Below are positions 33,522 through 46,164 of a stretch of DNA of 64,000 nucleotides, one piece after another. Below the pieces are notes generated by a model, which saw nothing but the letters and a program-made list of their open reading frames with translations, was not told the origin of the DNA and did not search any database. The stretch is from Agrostemma githago (taxonomy: Eukaryota; Streptophyta; Magnoliopsida; Caryophyllales; Caryophyllaceae), in the NCBI GenBank assembly GCA_958450325.1, contig OY288262.1, positions 11,939,081 to 12,003,080 on the forward strand, written 5' to 3'. How positions within the stretch are numbered: position 1 is the first letter of the stretch; every line of letters starts with the position of its first letter. The translations under genes and the position numbers were made by a program.

Positions 33522-34800
33522 TCGATTCCGGCAAAGAACCTGGCCGGGTGAACGGGCACCGTCTTAGGCGCCAAGCAATTAAAGTAAGAATATATCCATG
33601 CCTGCGGAATCCGAAAAATGTGTCAAAAGAAATCAAACAAGCACGAAATAACGCTATGTTAACAAACACTATTAACAAATGACGTACCTCCAGCACGAGA
33701 CCTGGACCCACGATGGGTATCTCCAACCCGGTGGCCACCTTATGCGGCATCACAATCACATGTAAACAGTAGGCCATCTCATCAAAACCCGTTGTCACCC
33801 AGTCAAAAAGCCCTGGCTGGCCCAAATAAGCTAAGAGCGGCAAGATCTTGGTACTAAATCTCCCACCCTTGCCAGAAAAATGGGTGGAGCCAAGGAAGTA
33901 CCACAACCACAAACGGGTATCCTGCACTGGCGTGTTGGGCGCCCGACCCTCCAACACGTGCAACCTCTCAAAATGATCGGTGATATAAGAACTCACCAAA
34001 CTGTGAGGCGAGCAATCACCAATCCAACCCCTAACCTCAACGCTATCTAAACCAGGGCCCTACGATGCGCACCTGATTGTCTCGGGACCACAAGACAATC
34101 CCGTGATCACCCCGAAATCCTCCAAGGTCATCCCAACTTCCCCAAACGACATGTAGAAAGTCGAGGTAGTGTCGTGAAAGCGATCTACCATCGCTCTAAT
34201 CACCATCAGGTTACTCCGAACCTGACAGCCAACTAACCTAGCCCAATGGTCGACCGAAGGGCCCAAAGTCGTCCCCCTGATCAACTCCTTAGCCTCAAGG
34301 CTCATCTGAGAGAAGATCTCAAGGTCCATCGTGTACCCCGAGAACATCCCCATCTGACCCCGGGACTGCAAAAAAAGCAAACAGCAAAATAAAGCAAATC
34401 CCGTTAGACAAGAAAAAAAGCACTCAAGCAACATCCAAATAGCATCAAAAAAACAAGTTGTGTCGTTGATAGTACGAATAGACACGTGCAGGTCCGGGCG
34501 AAACACCAGTTGACGTCCCCCTAATTCGTCGCCCAGGCAGGGTCGACGTAAGCAATTTCCTCGGCCGCAGGCACTACTCGAGGACCCCACTGCCTCATGT
34601 TAGCCGTAACAAGAAACTTCCTCCTCCGAACGTGATCGTAATCCCCCTCGTTGATCGCACTGGGCTTGAGCCGAGGCTGGTGTACACTTCGTCTCCGCCA
34701 GCGAATGGACCTCGAAGTCGAGGTACCCGCCTCGAGAATCTTCTGCTCTCTACTAGCTAAAGGCGCCTAAACAGGACGTCCTACATCATCTTCAGCTAAA

Positions 34801-35868
34801 TACAAGGCAAAACAAATATTTCAGGTCGAGTCAGACTATAACAACCCGTTTCTTCCAATGACGTTAACTAACAAGGCGGAAAATAGTTAAGTCCTAAAAA
34901 GTGGTAAAAATTAAAAACCGTTAAGTCAAGTGAGTCTTTTACCGAAAAATGAACCGTTTGTTAAAATACAACAACTGAAAACCGAATTACAAATTTCTAA
35001 ATACAATAGTCTGACAAAATTTGTGTTACAAGATTTATAGTTTGACACTCTCATCTGCTAAGTTGTATCTCTTGCACTCATGCATGCCCCCATGTCCAGT
35101 CTCGAGGGTTCGTCAACCTGAATGCATATTTAAATACACATGTCCCACTTAGTGGGAGTAACCTAACCGTTCTTCTAACACGACCCCGAATAATTAATGT
35201 AGTACAATCTTTAGGTTATCTAATTAACAGATAAGCAGTCATGTCACATTACAAGTCGACATGTATACAATGTGAGATACACATGAAGTGAGTTCAGTTT
35301 AGCATGTGAACATAATGGCATGTGAAATAAGCATGCGATGTGAATTACGACAAGGCATACTTTATGTGAATAGCATATGAAAAGCAAAACAGTAAAATAT
35401 ACATCATGTGAGTAGCATGTGAGAAGTAAAACAGTAAAGCATACATCATGTGAATGATATGAGAGAAGTCAACAGTTAAGCATCCATCTTGTGAATAACA
35501 TGAGAAACATAATGGATATATCATCATCGAGCATACGTCATGTGAATCAACTCATTCAACAGGTGACATGTGAAACACGACGAGTATATAACTTTTGAAC
35601 ATATGTGTTCATTCAAACTAATTTATCATGTTTATATAGAATAATAATGAGGCATACCGAAACATATGATTTAGAAAACTGTAGTCATTTAGTTTTAAAA
35701 ACAATGGTTTCTTTTACACACAATGCACGGGACGTGACTACTAATGTCTCATGCGTACTTAAGGCTTGCATCTCACCATAAGTGCGGATGGGAACATCAA
35801 TCCTGCCAATCATATCGATACTAGGAGGTTTACATCTCACCCCTAGTGCTTAATAGGATCGAACACCT
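34801..35868. other. Unassigned spacer with CATGTGA-type imperfect tandem repeats
   Basis: No gene is seen. ATAACAACCCG at 34837 resembles the start of another LTR family. 35250-35590 holds imperfect 55-65-base units with CATGTGA(A/G)...AGCATACATCATGTGA. 35740-35860 has two diverged copies of a TCTCACC...AAGTGC(G/T) segment. CACCT at 35864-35868 precedes element C and is its likely left target-site copy. Confidence 0.45.
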
Positions 35869-38021
35869 TGTAGACACCCAGATTTGGACCTGGTGGCTGC
35901 AGAAGTGCCCAACAAACACCCGATGACGATAGGACTGCAACGTGACGCGGGTTTGCGGTGTTCTGGATAGTTTTTTTTATAGAACGGATCAAATAAATTA
36001 TTCGGGCAAATTAAAATAACATGATGGCAGCCTTAGTCGTATCGTTACGGTCGCATAGACACTAATTAGAGTTAATTCTGACACCGGGACCCCAAGTCGG
36101 TCCCGAAACTCGAACCGAGTCAACACCGCGCCAAGCGAACCTCGGGATGAACACCCGAGGCCCACTAAACCCACGGCGCTAGGTCAAGCCGCGGTAAGCT
36201 TAACCCCCAAGTAACATATCACATTCCTCCCTCTCGGTTTTGGAAAGTATCAAAATCATATTCTCAAAACTCCAACTGCCCCACCTGACGGGCCTGGGTC
36301 TCCCCATGCCCGGACCCAGGCGCCTGAGTCTTAGTCCGCACCAGCTCGGGCGCCTGTATGGGCGACGAGGGCCGAAAACACCTATAAATACCCCCCCCCC
36401 CTTCACGCCCTCATTTCGACACACAATTCAATTCTCTCTTCTCCTTCAAAACTCTCGCTAAGGGCTCGCACTTTGACACCCGAGGCAAACGATCCACTCG
36501 ATCGTAGTTCCGATAATAATAAAAGCGAAATCGACGCTACTCCTCACCTTCGAGCACTCCACTCGATACCGAGGTAGTGCCTGTGATCGACTAGCTCAAA
36601 ACTAGTACCCAGGTTCTGACGGATTAGCCGCAGAACTGGTCCTTAGCAACGAAACTCTGCCGGAGTAGCCGCGGAAAGTTCAAACGATAACGGAACTCTG
36701 CCTGGATAACTGGTCAAGCTAGGAGGATCCGCCTGTCGAAGTCGTATCGTGACTAGGTTGCCATCTAAACAAAACTTTCCATATTCGCACTTTCTATTAT
36801 TATGCACTACGACTACACTAGATGTGGGCACTAGGCCCACAAACATCTACTAAAATACCTAACGTCCCAACTTCAATCGCAAACACTAAAACACACTAAA
36901 TAGACCCGAGTAATTCCGAGATCCGTTCTCAAACTATATATGGATCGTGTCCCATTTAGTGTATACTCCGAGGGTGCAACTCCTCACAACGTGATTTACT
37001 TACATTCGCATTTACAGTTTTTGGTATGGTTTATTGCTTTTATGACCTTATAATCGCATGCTAAATCACCTAACGCGGAATTCAAAACGTAAAATAACTA
37101 AAACTGAACAAAGTGATGGTCGGGTTCCGTATTAGTCCGGTGCTCGCCTTATTAGGTTCGACACATCTCTATTAATACCGAACGGACGCATCTTAAGCAG
37201 AATACCAGGTAAGGTATACCACGAGAACGACTAATATCCGAATTACCGCGTTAAAACTGATTTGCTAATACGTATAATACTAGTACTCTCTACTCTCCTA
37301 CGTGCATCTTTTCATGGCCTGCTTGTCACGTGAAATCGCATGCAAAGAATGTAAACACAACTACCTTGACGACAAAGCTTACTTGTCCTTAAACAACCGA
37401 CATATCAAAAGGTATAGGGTTAAAACAACGGATGTTACAGTACTTCCACCACAACAAAAGAACTAGTATATCAGCCCACCGATTGATTAGTAGAGGCCGC
37501 TATAGTGCGGGCGGGATTGGGTGTTGACATCTATCGGATGTTGGCTTCCCAATACGTACCCTCACCCCTTACTCAGAATCAAAGGTTTCCGGATGTCCGA
37601 AACCATTGGCAACGAGAGTCATTCCAGGCATGGAGTACGTGCCACTCAGCTTTGAGCCGGCAAGGGATCAAAGTTGACTTGAACGGTTTCCGAGTCCCCA
37701 TAATTAACTCGGTGGCGACTCCACAAATCGGCAACAACTTCAGTTCACTAAAAAGGTCGCCTTACCAAACAAAACGGCCTTTAAACATTTACAACCACGA
37801 CTCGATCGATTCCCAAACGGAAACATGGGTGCCCCACACCCGTCTAGTACAAGTCCGGATCTTCATCCAAATCGAGGTCCGACACTTCGCCCCGTGCGCG
37901 AGATCGGACCGGCCCGCGGCAGGAAGGGGGCCGCGTGGGTGGCCGCCGCCACACGTTGGAAACCGGGCCGGTCCCGCGCGGGCGCGTGCGGGACATTGGG
38001 CGGTGCGGACGAACGTCCACA
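35869..38021 (+). repeat. 5' LTR of element C
   Basis: 2,153 bases from TGTAGACACCC to GTCCACA. It shares CACCCGATGACGAT near the start and the GTAGAGGCCGCTA...CTTACTCAGAATC region with LTRs A and B, but is otherwise diverged. A 10-base C run lies at about 36391-36402. The last 130 bases are very GC-rich. It has ACTCGATCG near 36496 but no palindrome cluster. Confidence 0.83.
37711..37724 (+). other. PBS-like sequence inside the LTR of C
   Basis: GGTGGCGACTCCAC, about 300 bases before the LTR end. It shares TGGCGACTCC with the real site at 38025. Confidence 0.6.
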
Positions 38022-38024
38022 GCT

Positions 38025-38042
38025 TGGCGACTCCGCTGGGGA
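38025..38042 (+). other. Primer-binding site of element C
   Basis: TGGCGACTCCGCTGGGGA, three bases after the LTR end, identical to the site of element A over 18 bases. Confidence 0.87.
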
Positions 38043-39648
38043 CTTGGAAACAAGTTACCAGCGGTGGTGTAACTTGAACGAGGTCGGTGAAGCTCATCTT
38101 TAGTTTCTAGTTGTGGTCACCACAGATTTTGGCCCACCCTAACCGATATCAGGACCAATCGACCTCTTCGCGGTAAGATCTTTAGGGACACGCGGAGAGA
38201 TCCTCAATCGACGCTCCGACCGCCTAACGCGTACCCCGCGGGAATAATAAGCGGATAGTTCCGAACGGACGGTATGACACTCGTCTCCCCAGATCATTGT
38301 CAATGCCTAAGTAAAGACTATTCGTGGGCGGTAGCCTACCCTAAACCTACCCGATTCTGCATCCTGCATGAGTGTATGCATTCCTAGTTATGTGTAGCGT
38401 GTTTGAACAATCCAACCCAAATAAAACACTAAAATCCGGATTCAACCACGCCAACATATTGCACCCAACTCCGTTTTCGAAACTATCTCATCTTTCCAAA
38501 ACAATTTCTTAAACGCCGATACTCCGATCAAAACATGATTTCTAAAATAGGAAAAAACGTTTTCAAATGCCATCGTCATGGCCAATTTTACACTCGATAT
38601 TTTTAAACAAAATACATTGTCAAACGCCGTCTCGCGGTTAAAAGTAAAGTCCGTTAAACGACAAACACCGTTAATACTACCGAGACTCCCAATTAATGGG
38701 ATCAAGGCACACCAAACGGTTACATTTTATTTAAAAAAAAAAAAAAAAAAGGAAGAAGTTTTTTTCTCACACACATACCGTTAACACAACCAAAGCTTCA
38801 ATTAATGAAGTCAAGAAATCCAAAACGGTTACATTCTCGAAACACATTTTCACAACACACCATCATCCATTGTCGAACGTTATTGCCACCGAAAAACGTG
38901 GATCACTCGTTTTAAAGAAGAAAAAAAAAACTACTTTTCGAAAAACACTATTCACTACCCAAACCCTTAACGAGGATTCAGTCACACCTTTTTTAAAAAG
39001 CACCACACACATCCGATATCGAACTAGCTAATTAATAGTAGTCTCGATAAGGAAAAACACCCCCTCACATTTTAATACCGGTCCGCCAAGGGACCGTGTT
39101 TCTTTAAAAAAAATGTTTGCACTCTCGCTATCGTCGGATTCCCGACGCATACATAGCAATGCGCATTTCTCATCACAAACAATGTCACCACACCATCGTC
39201 ACCTCAATTTCACGAAACCATCTTTCGAAGAAAAACTTTTCCCCTACGAGTATCGGTTGTTTTCAAAAATGTCAAAATTCTTTGATCCAGAGCCGGAGTC
39301 GCGATCAACTTCTTACGTCGTACAACCGTGTGATTAACTGTCTGTGTTAGTTACTAGGATCTCCTCTACTCGAGGTTTTACATTTCAGGTCGTCTCATTT
39401 TGGGAAGTCCTCTTTAAGCCTCACCTCCGAGGCTTACGTCAAATCGTCTCATTACAGAGATTTAAAGTTCACCGGGCGTCTCGCCGAGTACACCAAGAGT
39501 CTAAAAAACGCCTTAGTCCCTAAATCAGTGCCCGCACAAACCCGTGGGTCAAGGGTCTCACTTCCGCGTCGCTTAGATAAGAACGTCCCTTCGAACCCTT
39601 TAAGTACCCAACAAACTCGTTCTCACCCAAAAACACCTTTTCACAGTC
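38043..39648 (+). other. 5' leader of element C
   Basis: About 1.6 kb without coding signature. It holds two diverged copies of a GTTA(A)...TTAATACTACCGAGACTCCCAAT/AACACAACCAAAGCTTCAAT unit with CGGTTACATT (38655-38735 and 38775-38845), plus an A-rich run at 38733-38751. Confidence 0.6.
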
Positions 39649-41871
39649 ATGACGGGGGATTCAAGCGTGGACGCAAGCAATCATAGTGGGGACAATGTCG
39701 GGCAATCCGCAGACAACACCATAGGAGAATTAGCTGACCTAATCCGGGATTTACAAGCCACTGTTATCACAATAAACGCGTCTGTAAACAGCATAGATTC
39801 TTCCTTAGGCCATCTGGAGGACAAGGCCTCAGATGAACACCACACCCGGGTCCTCAACGAGGCCCTTCTAAATTCTACCCCGCTAGGTGGGGCACCCATC
39901 GGCCTCATCCCAAGCGATCCCGTTATCCCACCTCAAGATGATACCCTCCAATCCGCCATGAACCGTATAGATTTTCTCGAAAATCAAATGCGCCTGAACC
40001 AAGGAAACAACGTCCACCTCGAAAACCATAGGAAATTTGAAATGGTGAACGATCAATTACCTGAGAACTTCTCCCTAGCCGACATACCTAAGTTCAAGGG
40101 AACTGAAGACCCCCTTAACCATATCCGAGCCTTTAAGGATTACATGGCCATTAAAGGAGTCAAACCTAGCCTCTTCACTAGGATATTCCCCTCATCCCTA
40201 GGGGACACCCCACGATCCTGGTTCTATTCACTTGACCCTAAGAAGGTATCTACCTGGGACGATATATCCATAGAATTCGCAAAACAGTACGCGGATAATG
40301 CCGAAATGCAAGTCACCATTAGGAGCCTTGAGGTCCTCTCCCAAAATGAGAAGGAAGGCTTCTCAGAATTTCTGACTAGATGGAGGAAGGTCAGTACCCA
40401 GCTAGTAAACCACCCAGACGAAGCCACCTTGGTGGAAAAATTCGTCAATAACCTTAGGCCAGCCTACGCCTCCCATCTTAGGTACAAAAACATCCACACC
40501 TTTAAGGAGCTATCCACCCTAGGAATACGCCTAGAGGATGATATGAAAAGAGGGACATTCTCCAAAATAATGGGAAAAGGTTATCAAGGGCTGACCACTT
40601 CTACGGGGGCCTGATCTTATGGGGGTAATAAAAACGAGGACGTACACCTAGTTGAGCCAACTACCCAAGGAAGAACAAATTTCACTCCTAGAACATTTTC
40701 TAAGCTAGGCATCACATACACCGAAGCCTTAAAAAGGTTGACCGAGCAAGGGAAGCTCGAACTAATAGGTCCTACTCCGGACCTGCCTACAGACAAGAGG
40801 GCAAAGTCGTGGGACGCTAATAAGTACTGCCAATACCACCATGGCAAGGGCCACGACACAGATTCTTGTTTTCGACTCAGGCATACCATACAAGACATGA
40901 TAGAAAACGGGACAATCCCTCTCCCCCCACCTGAGAAACCCAACAATACTACGAACCCCTTTAGTGTCCACGCTATCTTCGATGACACTATTGATTGCTC
41001 CCACCTTGTCCCCCAAGGGGAAGAGGTTCTGAACATTGAGGATGAACTAGGCACTCAGCCAGAGCCCGTATCCCTCGACCTCGCAGCAACTATCGAGAGC
41101 TTAACCCTCCTAGTGTCACAAATACACCCAATACTCTCAAGGATTTAGACTAGGATAGCCAATATCGAGGAGAGACTCGAGGAACCTCCCAAACACCCCA
41201 CTTCCCCATGCAACGGGACGATCAAAGGAGAGAACCTAGGCTCACCCTAAACCATCGAACCCAAGAAAAAGTTCACTCAAATCAGGGTCAGCTACGCGGC
41301 TGCACTCCGAAGGTTAGCCTCCCTTCGCCTTTTACGACCCATAGGGCCAATGGCCGATCCCCCACTTAAGCATAGATCCCGCCACTGGCCCAGAGGGAAA
41401 TAGTGCCACAACCATAAGGGCAACGGCCATGATACGGAATCCTGTACGTTACTAAAAGATAAAATCGAGGGGTTGATAAAAACAGGGGTAGTAAAAAACG
41501 CACTACTGACAAAAAGGCCCACCCGCCTCTTAACGGACAATTCCGAGGAAAGGGGTCTTCGGTTATTAAAAGACCTCGGGTTATACCATGATCAAGCCCT
41601 AACTATGCTAATATCTGACGGCCTACTCTATCCCTTGAATCCAACACCTGACCCACCTGCCGACAAGAGGTCGTCGCATTGGAATGGTGACAAATGGTGC
41701 CGATACCACCAAGGCCGAGGACATGACATTAGCGAATGTCGCGAATTTAGGCAGCAGGTTCGACACCTCATTCAGGAAGAAAAGTTCGGGGCATTCCCTG
41801 AGTACGAGGGCAGTAAGACGCCTACCGAGGCCAACAAGTCCGCACCTGAGTCAGAGTCTAGTTCGTCTTAG
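39649..41871 (+). pseudogene. Gag of element C with three zinc-knuckle modules
   Basis: One frame from ATG 39649 (MTGDSSVDAS) to 41871, broken by in-frame stops at 40612-40614 (TGA), 41146-41148, about 41248 and about 41401. The capsid region matches gag A: IPKFKGTEDPLNHIRAFKDY, TPRSWFYSLDPKK, EFAKQYADNAEMQ. The C-terminal part repeats a module of roughly 80-130 residues three times, each with a proline-rich lead and a knuckle: CQYHHGKGHDTDSC (40828), CHNHKGNGHDTESC (41402) and CRYHQGRGHDISEC (41698). Element A has a single module. The partial third module recurs at 44305-44700. Confidence 0.85.
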
Positions 41872-42234
41872 GGCCTAGACTTAAGTAGTAATAAATGTCT
41901 TTTTTTTCCTCATCTAGTCCAGGGAAGCGCGAGGGAGATGTCCTCCGCCTCCCCCCCAAAAAAAAAACAAATCACGGGCATCTAGCTCGTCTACTATATT
42001 ATCAATAAAACAACTTTCTTTTTTTTACAAAAATGCCTCGACAATCGCTTAATTTTTCTATTTAAAACGCTTAAGAACACAACTTTGTGCCAATTATCGA
42101 TAACAACTAACTAAAATACAAGGGATACAACGAGCGGCTCTCTCCCCTGAAAATCGGAAACGACGACCTGAACTTAACCCATCATCGACACCATCACCCA
42201 AACACCAATAAACCTACAACAACTGGACCTCCAT
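41872..42234 (+). other. Junction region after gag of C
   Basis: Non-coding and partly homopolymeric (C7A9-type run near 41950). Protease, RT and the first RNase H expected here are missing, so a deletion of roughly 3 kb compared with element A is inferred. The same junction is present in the duplicated copy at 44700-45055, so the deletion predates the duplication. Confidence 0.65.
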
Positions 42235-43860
42235 CCGACTAAACTTCTCCAATATGACCAAACACGAGGCCCGCCTAATAGGTCTCAAAGCAGCCTTATC
42301 ACTAGGAGTCCAAAGCCTTAGAATTCACGGAGATTCATCCTTAGTAGTCAACCAAGCCACGGGAAACTGGAAGGTCTATAGCGAAAGCCTACTCCATACC
42401 AAACCAAGGTAGAGACAATATCCCGGGAATTTACCGAAATCAACTTCATACACATACCCCACGAGGAAAACCAATTCGCTGACGCATTATCCAAACTAGC
42501 CTCACTAGTAAACATGCCCGATCACCTCTTCTCTATGCCCATTTGCGTAGAAAGAAGCGAACAACCAGCCTACATCCATAGCCTCAAAACCGACGACACC
42601 CCTGAAGACCCTTGGTATAAAGCAATCCTAGACTTTAAAATCCACGGGTCATAACCACCCAACACTAACGCCAAGAACAAAAGAGCCCTACGAATGCAAG
42701 CCACCCATTACGTCCTGAATCAAGGATTGTTATACAAACGAACCCCACAAGGAGTCCTCCTTAGGTGCATAAACAAAAATCAGTTCGAGAAAGTCATGGA
42801 AGAGGTACATGACGGAGAGTGCGGACCTCACATGAGTGCACACCTACTAGCCCGAAAAATAATGAGATTGGGCTATTACCGGGTTACCTTAGAGGCAGAC
42901 TGTCGACGTCGTGTCTGACACTGCCACAATTGCCAAATATTCGCTAACGTCCAACACCTACCTCCATATCCTCTATACACCATAGTCACACCCTGGTCTT
43001 TCTCTACTTGGGGAATAGACATCATAGGAAAAGTGCACTCATCCGGGACTGGTGGACACTGTTTTATACTAGTGGCCATCGACTATTTAACCAAATGGGT
43101 AGAAGCCGCCTCTTACACCATATTAACCTCAAAACAAGTAGTCAAATTCTTACAAAATAACATCATCTGCCGATATGGCATACCTCACGAGATCATCAGT
43201 GACCAAGGGGCTCACTTTAGGACTGACACCCAGAAACTCCTCGATAAATACAAAATCCAAAGACACAAGTCGTCACCCTATAGACCACAAAAAAACGGAG
43301 CCGTAGAAGCAGGAAACAAAACCATAACCACAATCCTTAAAAAAATGACAGACAATTACCGGGATTGGCCAAACAAGATCCCATTCGCCTTATGGGGATA
43401 CCAAACATCCTATAGAACACCCACTGGAGCCACACCATATTACCTAACCTACGGTTTCGAAGCCGTACAACCCGTAGAGCTAGAAATACCGTCACTGAGG
43501 ATATTAGCCCATAGCGGCATTCCTGAAGAGGAATGGTATCAAAAACGGTACGACGAGTTAGTACTCCTAGACGAGCGTAGGATACATTCCCTATCGAACG
43601 TACAAGTCTACCAACCACGCATCCAACGAGTCTTTAATAAACGAGTGAAATCCCGAAATATACACGAGGGAGATTTAGTAATCAAATCCATTAGAGCACC
43701 CCTTCTTGTCGACCCTAGAGGGAAATTCAAACCAAACTGGGCGGGCCCCTACCTCGTTAAGAAAATATTCTCCGGTAGCGCAGTGATCCTCACCGACCTA
43801 GATGGTCAAGAGTTCTCAACCCCGACCAACATGAATCAACTCAAATGGTACTACCCGTAA
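42235..43860 (+). pseudogene. aRNH remnant and integrase of element C
   Basis: Starts inside the archaeal-type RNase H (TKHEARLIGLKAAL, IHGDSSLVVNQA, ENQFADALSKLA). It continues with the integrase zinc region (CHNCQIFANVQ) and a complete catalytic core: AIDYLTKW (Asp 1), ISDQGAHF (Asp 2), GAVEAGNKT (Glu). The C-terminal domain is KFKPNWAGPYLVKK, ending LKWYYP at 43860. In-frame stops lie at about 42651 (TAA) and 42916 (TGA); a frame change occurs near 42400. The open stretch 43033-43860 retains the whole DDE triad, unlike element A. Confidence 0.88.
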
Positions 43861-43990
43861 AAATCCTGACAACTACATCCCAACCTCAAAAATAAATAAA
43901 TAAACAACAAAAATCAAGTTCGCATCGATAATTGGCATAAACGAGTCTAAAGCAAATAAAATCACTCACATTTTAAAAGAACTAGAACAT

Positions 43991-44044
43991 GGTTTGATTC
44001 CGCCCAAAAGCGGATACGTAGGCAACCCTTCTCCGGGTACAACC
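43991..44044 (+). ncRNA. Conserved two-hairpin element after pol (copy C1)
   Basis: 130 bases after the integrase stop. Stem 1 TCCGC/GCGGA with CCAAAA loop, core ATACGTAGGCAA, stem 2 ACCC/GGGT with TTCTCC loop, then ACAACC. Confidence 0.65.
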
Positions 44045-44139
44045 AAACAACTAAACAAAACAAATTGATTCATTGATTCATGAGTAGACCGGATTTCCTC
44101 CCACGTCCCAGTCAATGAGTGAGTTAAAATGACGAAGCA

Positions 44140-44312
44140 CAAACGACGAGCCGAGGACGGGGTGAAAACCCGAAAGGGCGCCACGGGCAAAATGAAGAAA
44201 CGAGTTGCGAGCCGTCGTTAAAAAAAATATAAAAAATGACAAGCCGAGGACGGGGTGAAAACCCGAAAGGGCACCCCAGGCAAAATGAAGAAATGAGTCG
44301 CGAGCCGTCAAA
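44140..44312 (+). repeat. Minisatellite, two units
   Basis: Units at about 44145-44217 and 44238-44309: GACGAGCCGAGGACGGGG, AAAACCCGAAAGGGCGCC, GCAAAATGAAGAAACGAG, CGCGAGCCGTC, separated by A-rich spacers. Three more units lie at 46165-46417. The antisense frames (SSFCPGCPFGFSPRPRL repeated) are open only because of the repeat. Confidence 0.85.
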
Positions 44313-46007
44313 AAAACGCACTACTGACAAAAAGGCCCACCCGCCTCTTAACAAACAATTCCTAGGAAAGGGGTCTCCGGTTATTAGAACACCTCGGGTT
44401 ATCCCATGATCAGGCCCTAACTATGCTAATATCTGACGAGTTACTCTATCCCTTGAATCCAACACCTAACCCACCTGCCGACAAGAGGTCCTCGCATTGG
44501 AATGGTGACAAATAGTGCCGATACCACCAAGGCCGAGGACATGACATTAGCGAATGTCACGAATTTAGGCAGCAAGCTCGACACCTCATTCAGGAAGAAA
44601 AGTTCGGGGCATACCCTCAGTACGAGGTCACTAAGACGCCTACCGAGGCCAACAAGTCCGCACCTGAGTCAGAGTCTAGTTCGTCTTAGGGCCTAGACTT
44701 AAGTAGTAATAAATGTCTTTTTTTTCCTCATCGAGTCCAGGGAAGCGTGAGGGACATGTCCTCCGCCTCCCCCCCCAAAAAAAAACAAATCACGGGCATC
44801 TAGCCCGTCTACTATATTATCAATAAAATAACTTTCTGTTTTTTACAAACATGCCTCGACAATCGCTTAATTTTTCTATTTAAAACGCTTAAGAACTCAA
44901 CTTTGTGCCAATTATCGATAACAACTAACTAAAATACAAGGGCTACAACGAGCGGCCCTCTCCCCTGAAAATCGAAAACGACGACCTGAACTTAACCCAT
45001 CATCGACACCATCACCCAAACACCAATAAACCTACAACAACCGGACCTCCATCCGACTAAACTTCTCCAATAAGACCAAACACGAGGCCCGCCTAATATG
45101 TCTAAAAGCAGCCTTATCACTAGGAGTCCAAAGCCTTAGAATTCACGGAGATTCATCCTTAGTAGTCAACCAAGCCACGGGAAACTGGAAGGTCTATAGC
45201 GAAAGCCTAACCCCATACCAAACCAAGGTAGAGACAATATCCCGAGAATTTACCGAAATCAACTTCATACACATACCCCACGAGGAAAACCAATTCGCTG
45301 ACGCCTTATTCAAACTAGCCTCACTAGAACATGCTCGATCGCCTCTTCTTTATGCCCATTTGCATTGAAAGAAGCAAACAACCAGCCTACATCCATAGCC
45401 TCGAAACCGGCGACAACCCTGAAGACCCTTGGTATAAAGCAATCCTAGACTTTAAAATCCACGGGTCATATCCACCCAACACTAACGCCAAGAACAAAAG
45501 AGTCCTACGAATGCAAGCCAACCATTACGTCCTAAATCAAGGATTGCTATACAAACGAACCCCACAAGGAGTCCTCCTTAGGTGCATAAACCAAAATCAG
45601 TCTGAGAAAGTCATGGAAGAGATACATGACGGAGAGTGCGGACCTCACATGAGTGCACACCTACTAGCCCGAAAAATAATTAGATTGGGCTATTACCGAG
45701 TCACCTTAGAGGAAGACTGTCGACGTCATGTCCGACACTGCCACAATTGCCAAATATTCGCTAACGTCCAAAACCTACCTCCATATCCTCTACACACCCT
45801 GGCCTTTCTCTACTTGGGGAATAGACATCATAGGAAAAGTGCACCCATCCGGGACTGGTGGACACTGTTTTATACTAATGGCCATCGACTATTTCACCAA
45901 ATGGGTAGAAGCCGCCTCTTACACCATATTAACCTCAACATCAAGTTCGCATCGATAATTGGCATAAACGAGTCTAAAGCAACACATTTTAAAAGAACTA
46001 CGAACAT
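44305..46007 (+). repeat. Second copy of a tandem duplication within element C
   Basis: 44305-45936 repeats 41490-43126, from AAAAAACGCACTACTGAC through CATATTAACCTCA: third gag module, gag-pol junction, aRNH remnant and integrase zinc region. At 45937 it jumps to the equivalent of 43913, losing about 785 bases that hold the integrase catalytic core and C-terminal domain. The first breakpoint lies at the end of a minisatellite unit. The ORF 45331-46014 is integrase zinc-region sequence (CHNCQIFANVQ) that then leaves frame. Small differences show decay after duplication. Confidence 0.88.
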
Positions 46008-46061
46008 GGTTTGATTCCGCCCAAAAGCGGATACGTAGGCAACCCTTCTATGGGTACAACC
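46008..46061 (+). ncRNA. Conserved two-hairpin element (copy C2)
   Basis: Duplicate of the 43991 element. Stem 1 and core are identical. The loop of stem 2 has changed to TTCTAT while CCC/GGG pairing is kept. Confidence 0.6.
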
Positions 46062-46164
46062 AAACATCTAAACAAAACAAAATTGATTCATCGATTCATT
46101 AGTAGACCGGATTTCCTCCCACAACCCGGTCAATGAGTGAGTTAAAATGACGAAGCACAAACGA

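Larger units (their letters stand above)
30337..34800 (-). pseudogene. Plant-mobile-domain gene copy B1, degenerate, with CACTA insertion
   Basis: A multi-exon minus-strand gene homologous exon by exon to B2. In order: INEGDYDHVRRRKF (near 34650); PMD core WARLVGCQVRSN, VDRFHDTTSTFYMSFGEVGMTL (34060-34590); DARLWLWYFLG-type segment and VGPGLVLE (33670-33999); a CACTA-split exon AWIYSYF...AGIEWRLAHP; RPRSYWRMLLHALIRPVWYL (31090-31455); an acidic DIIQLPNFPL exon near 30950-31090; and a C-terminal coiled coil with an acidic tail ending at TGA 30337-30339. In-frame stops at about 34055 and 30507 and a frameshift near 34535 mark it as dead. PMD proteins occur as host MAIN/MAIL genes that act in silencing and growth, and in transposons. 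This copy's carrier is not identified. Confidence 0.75.
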
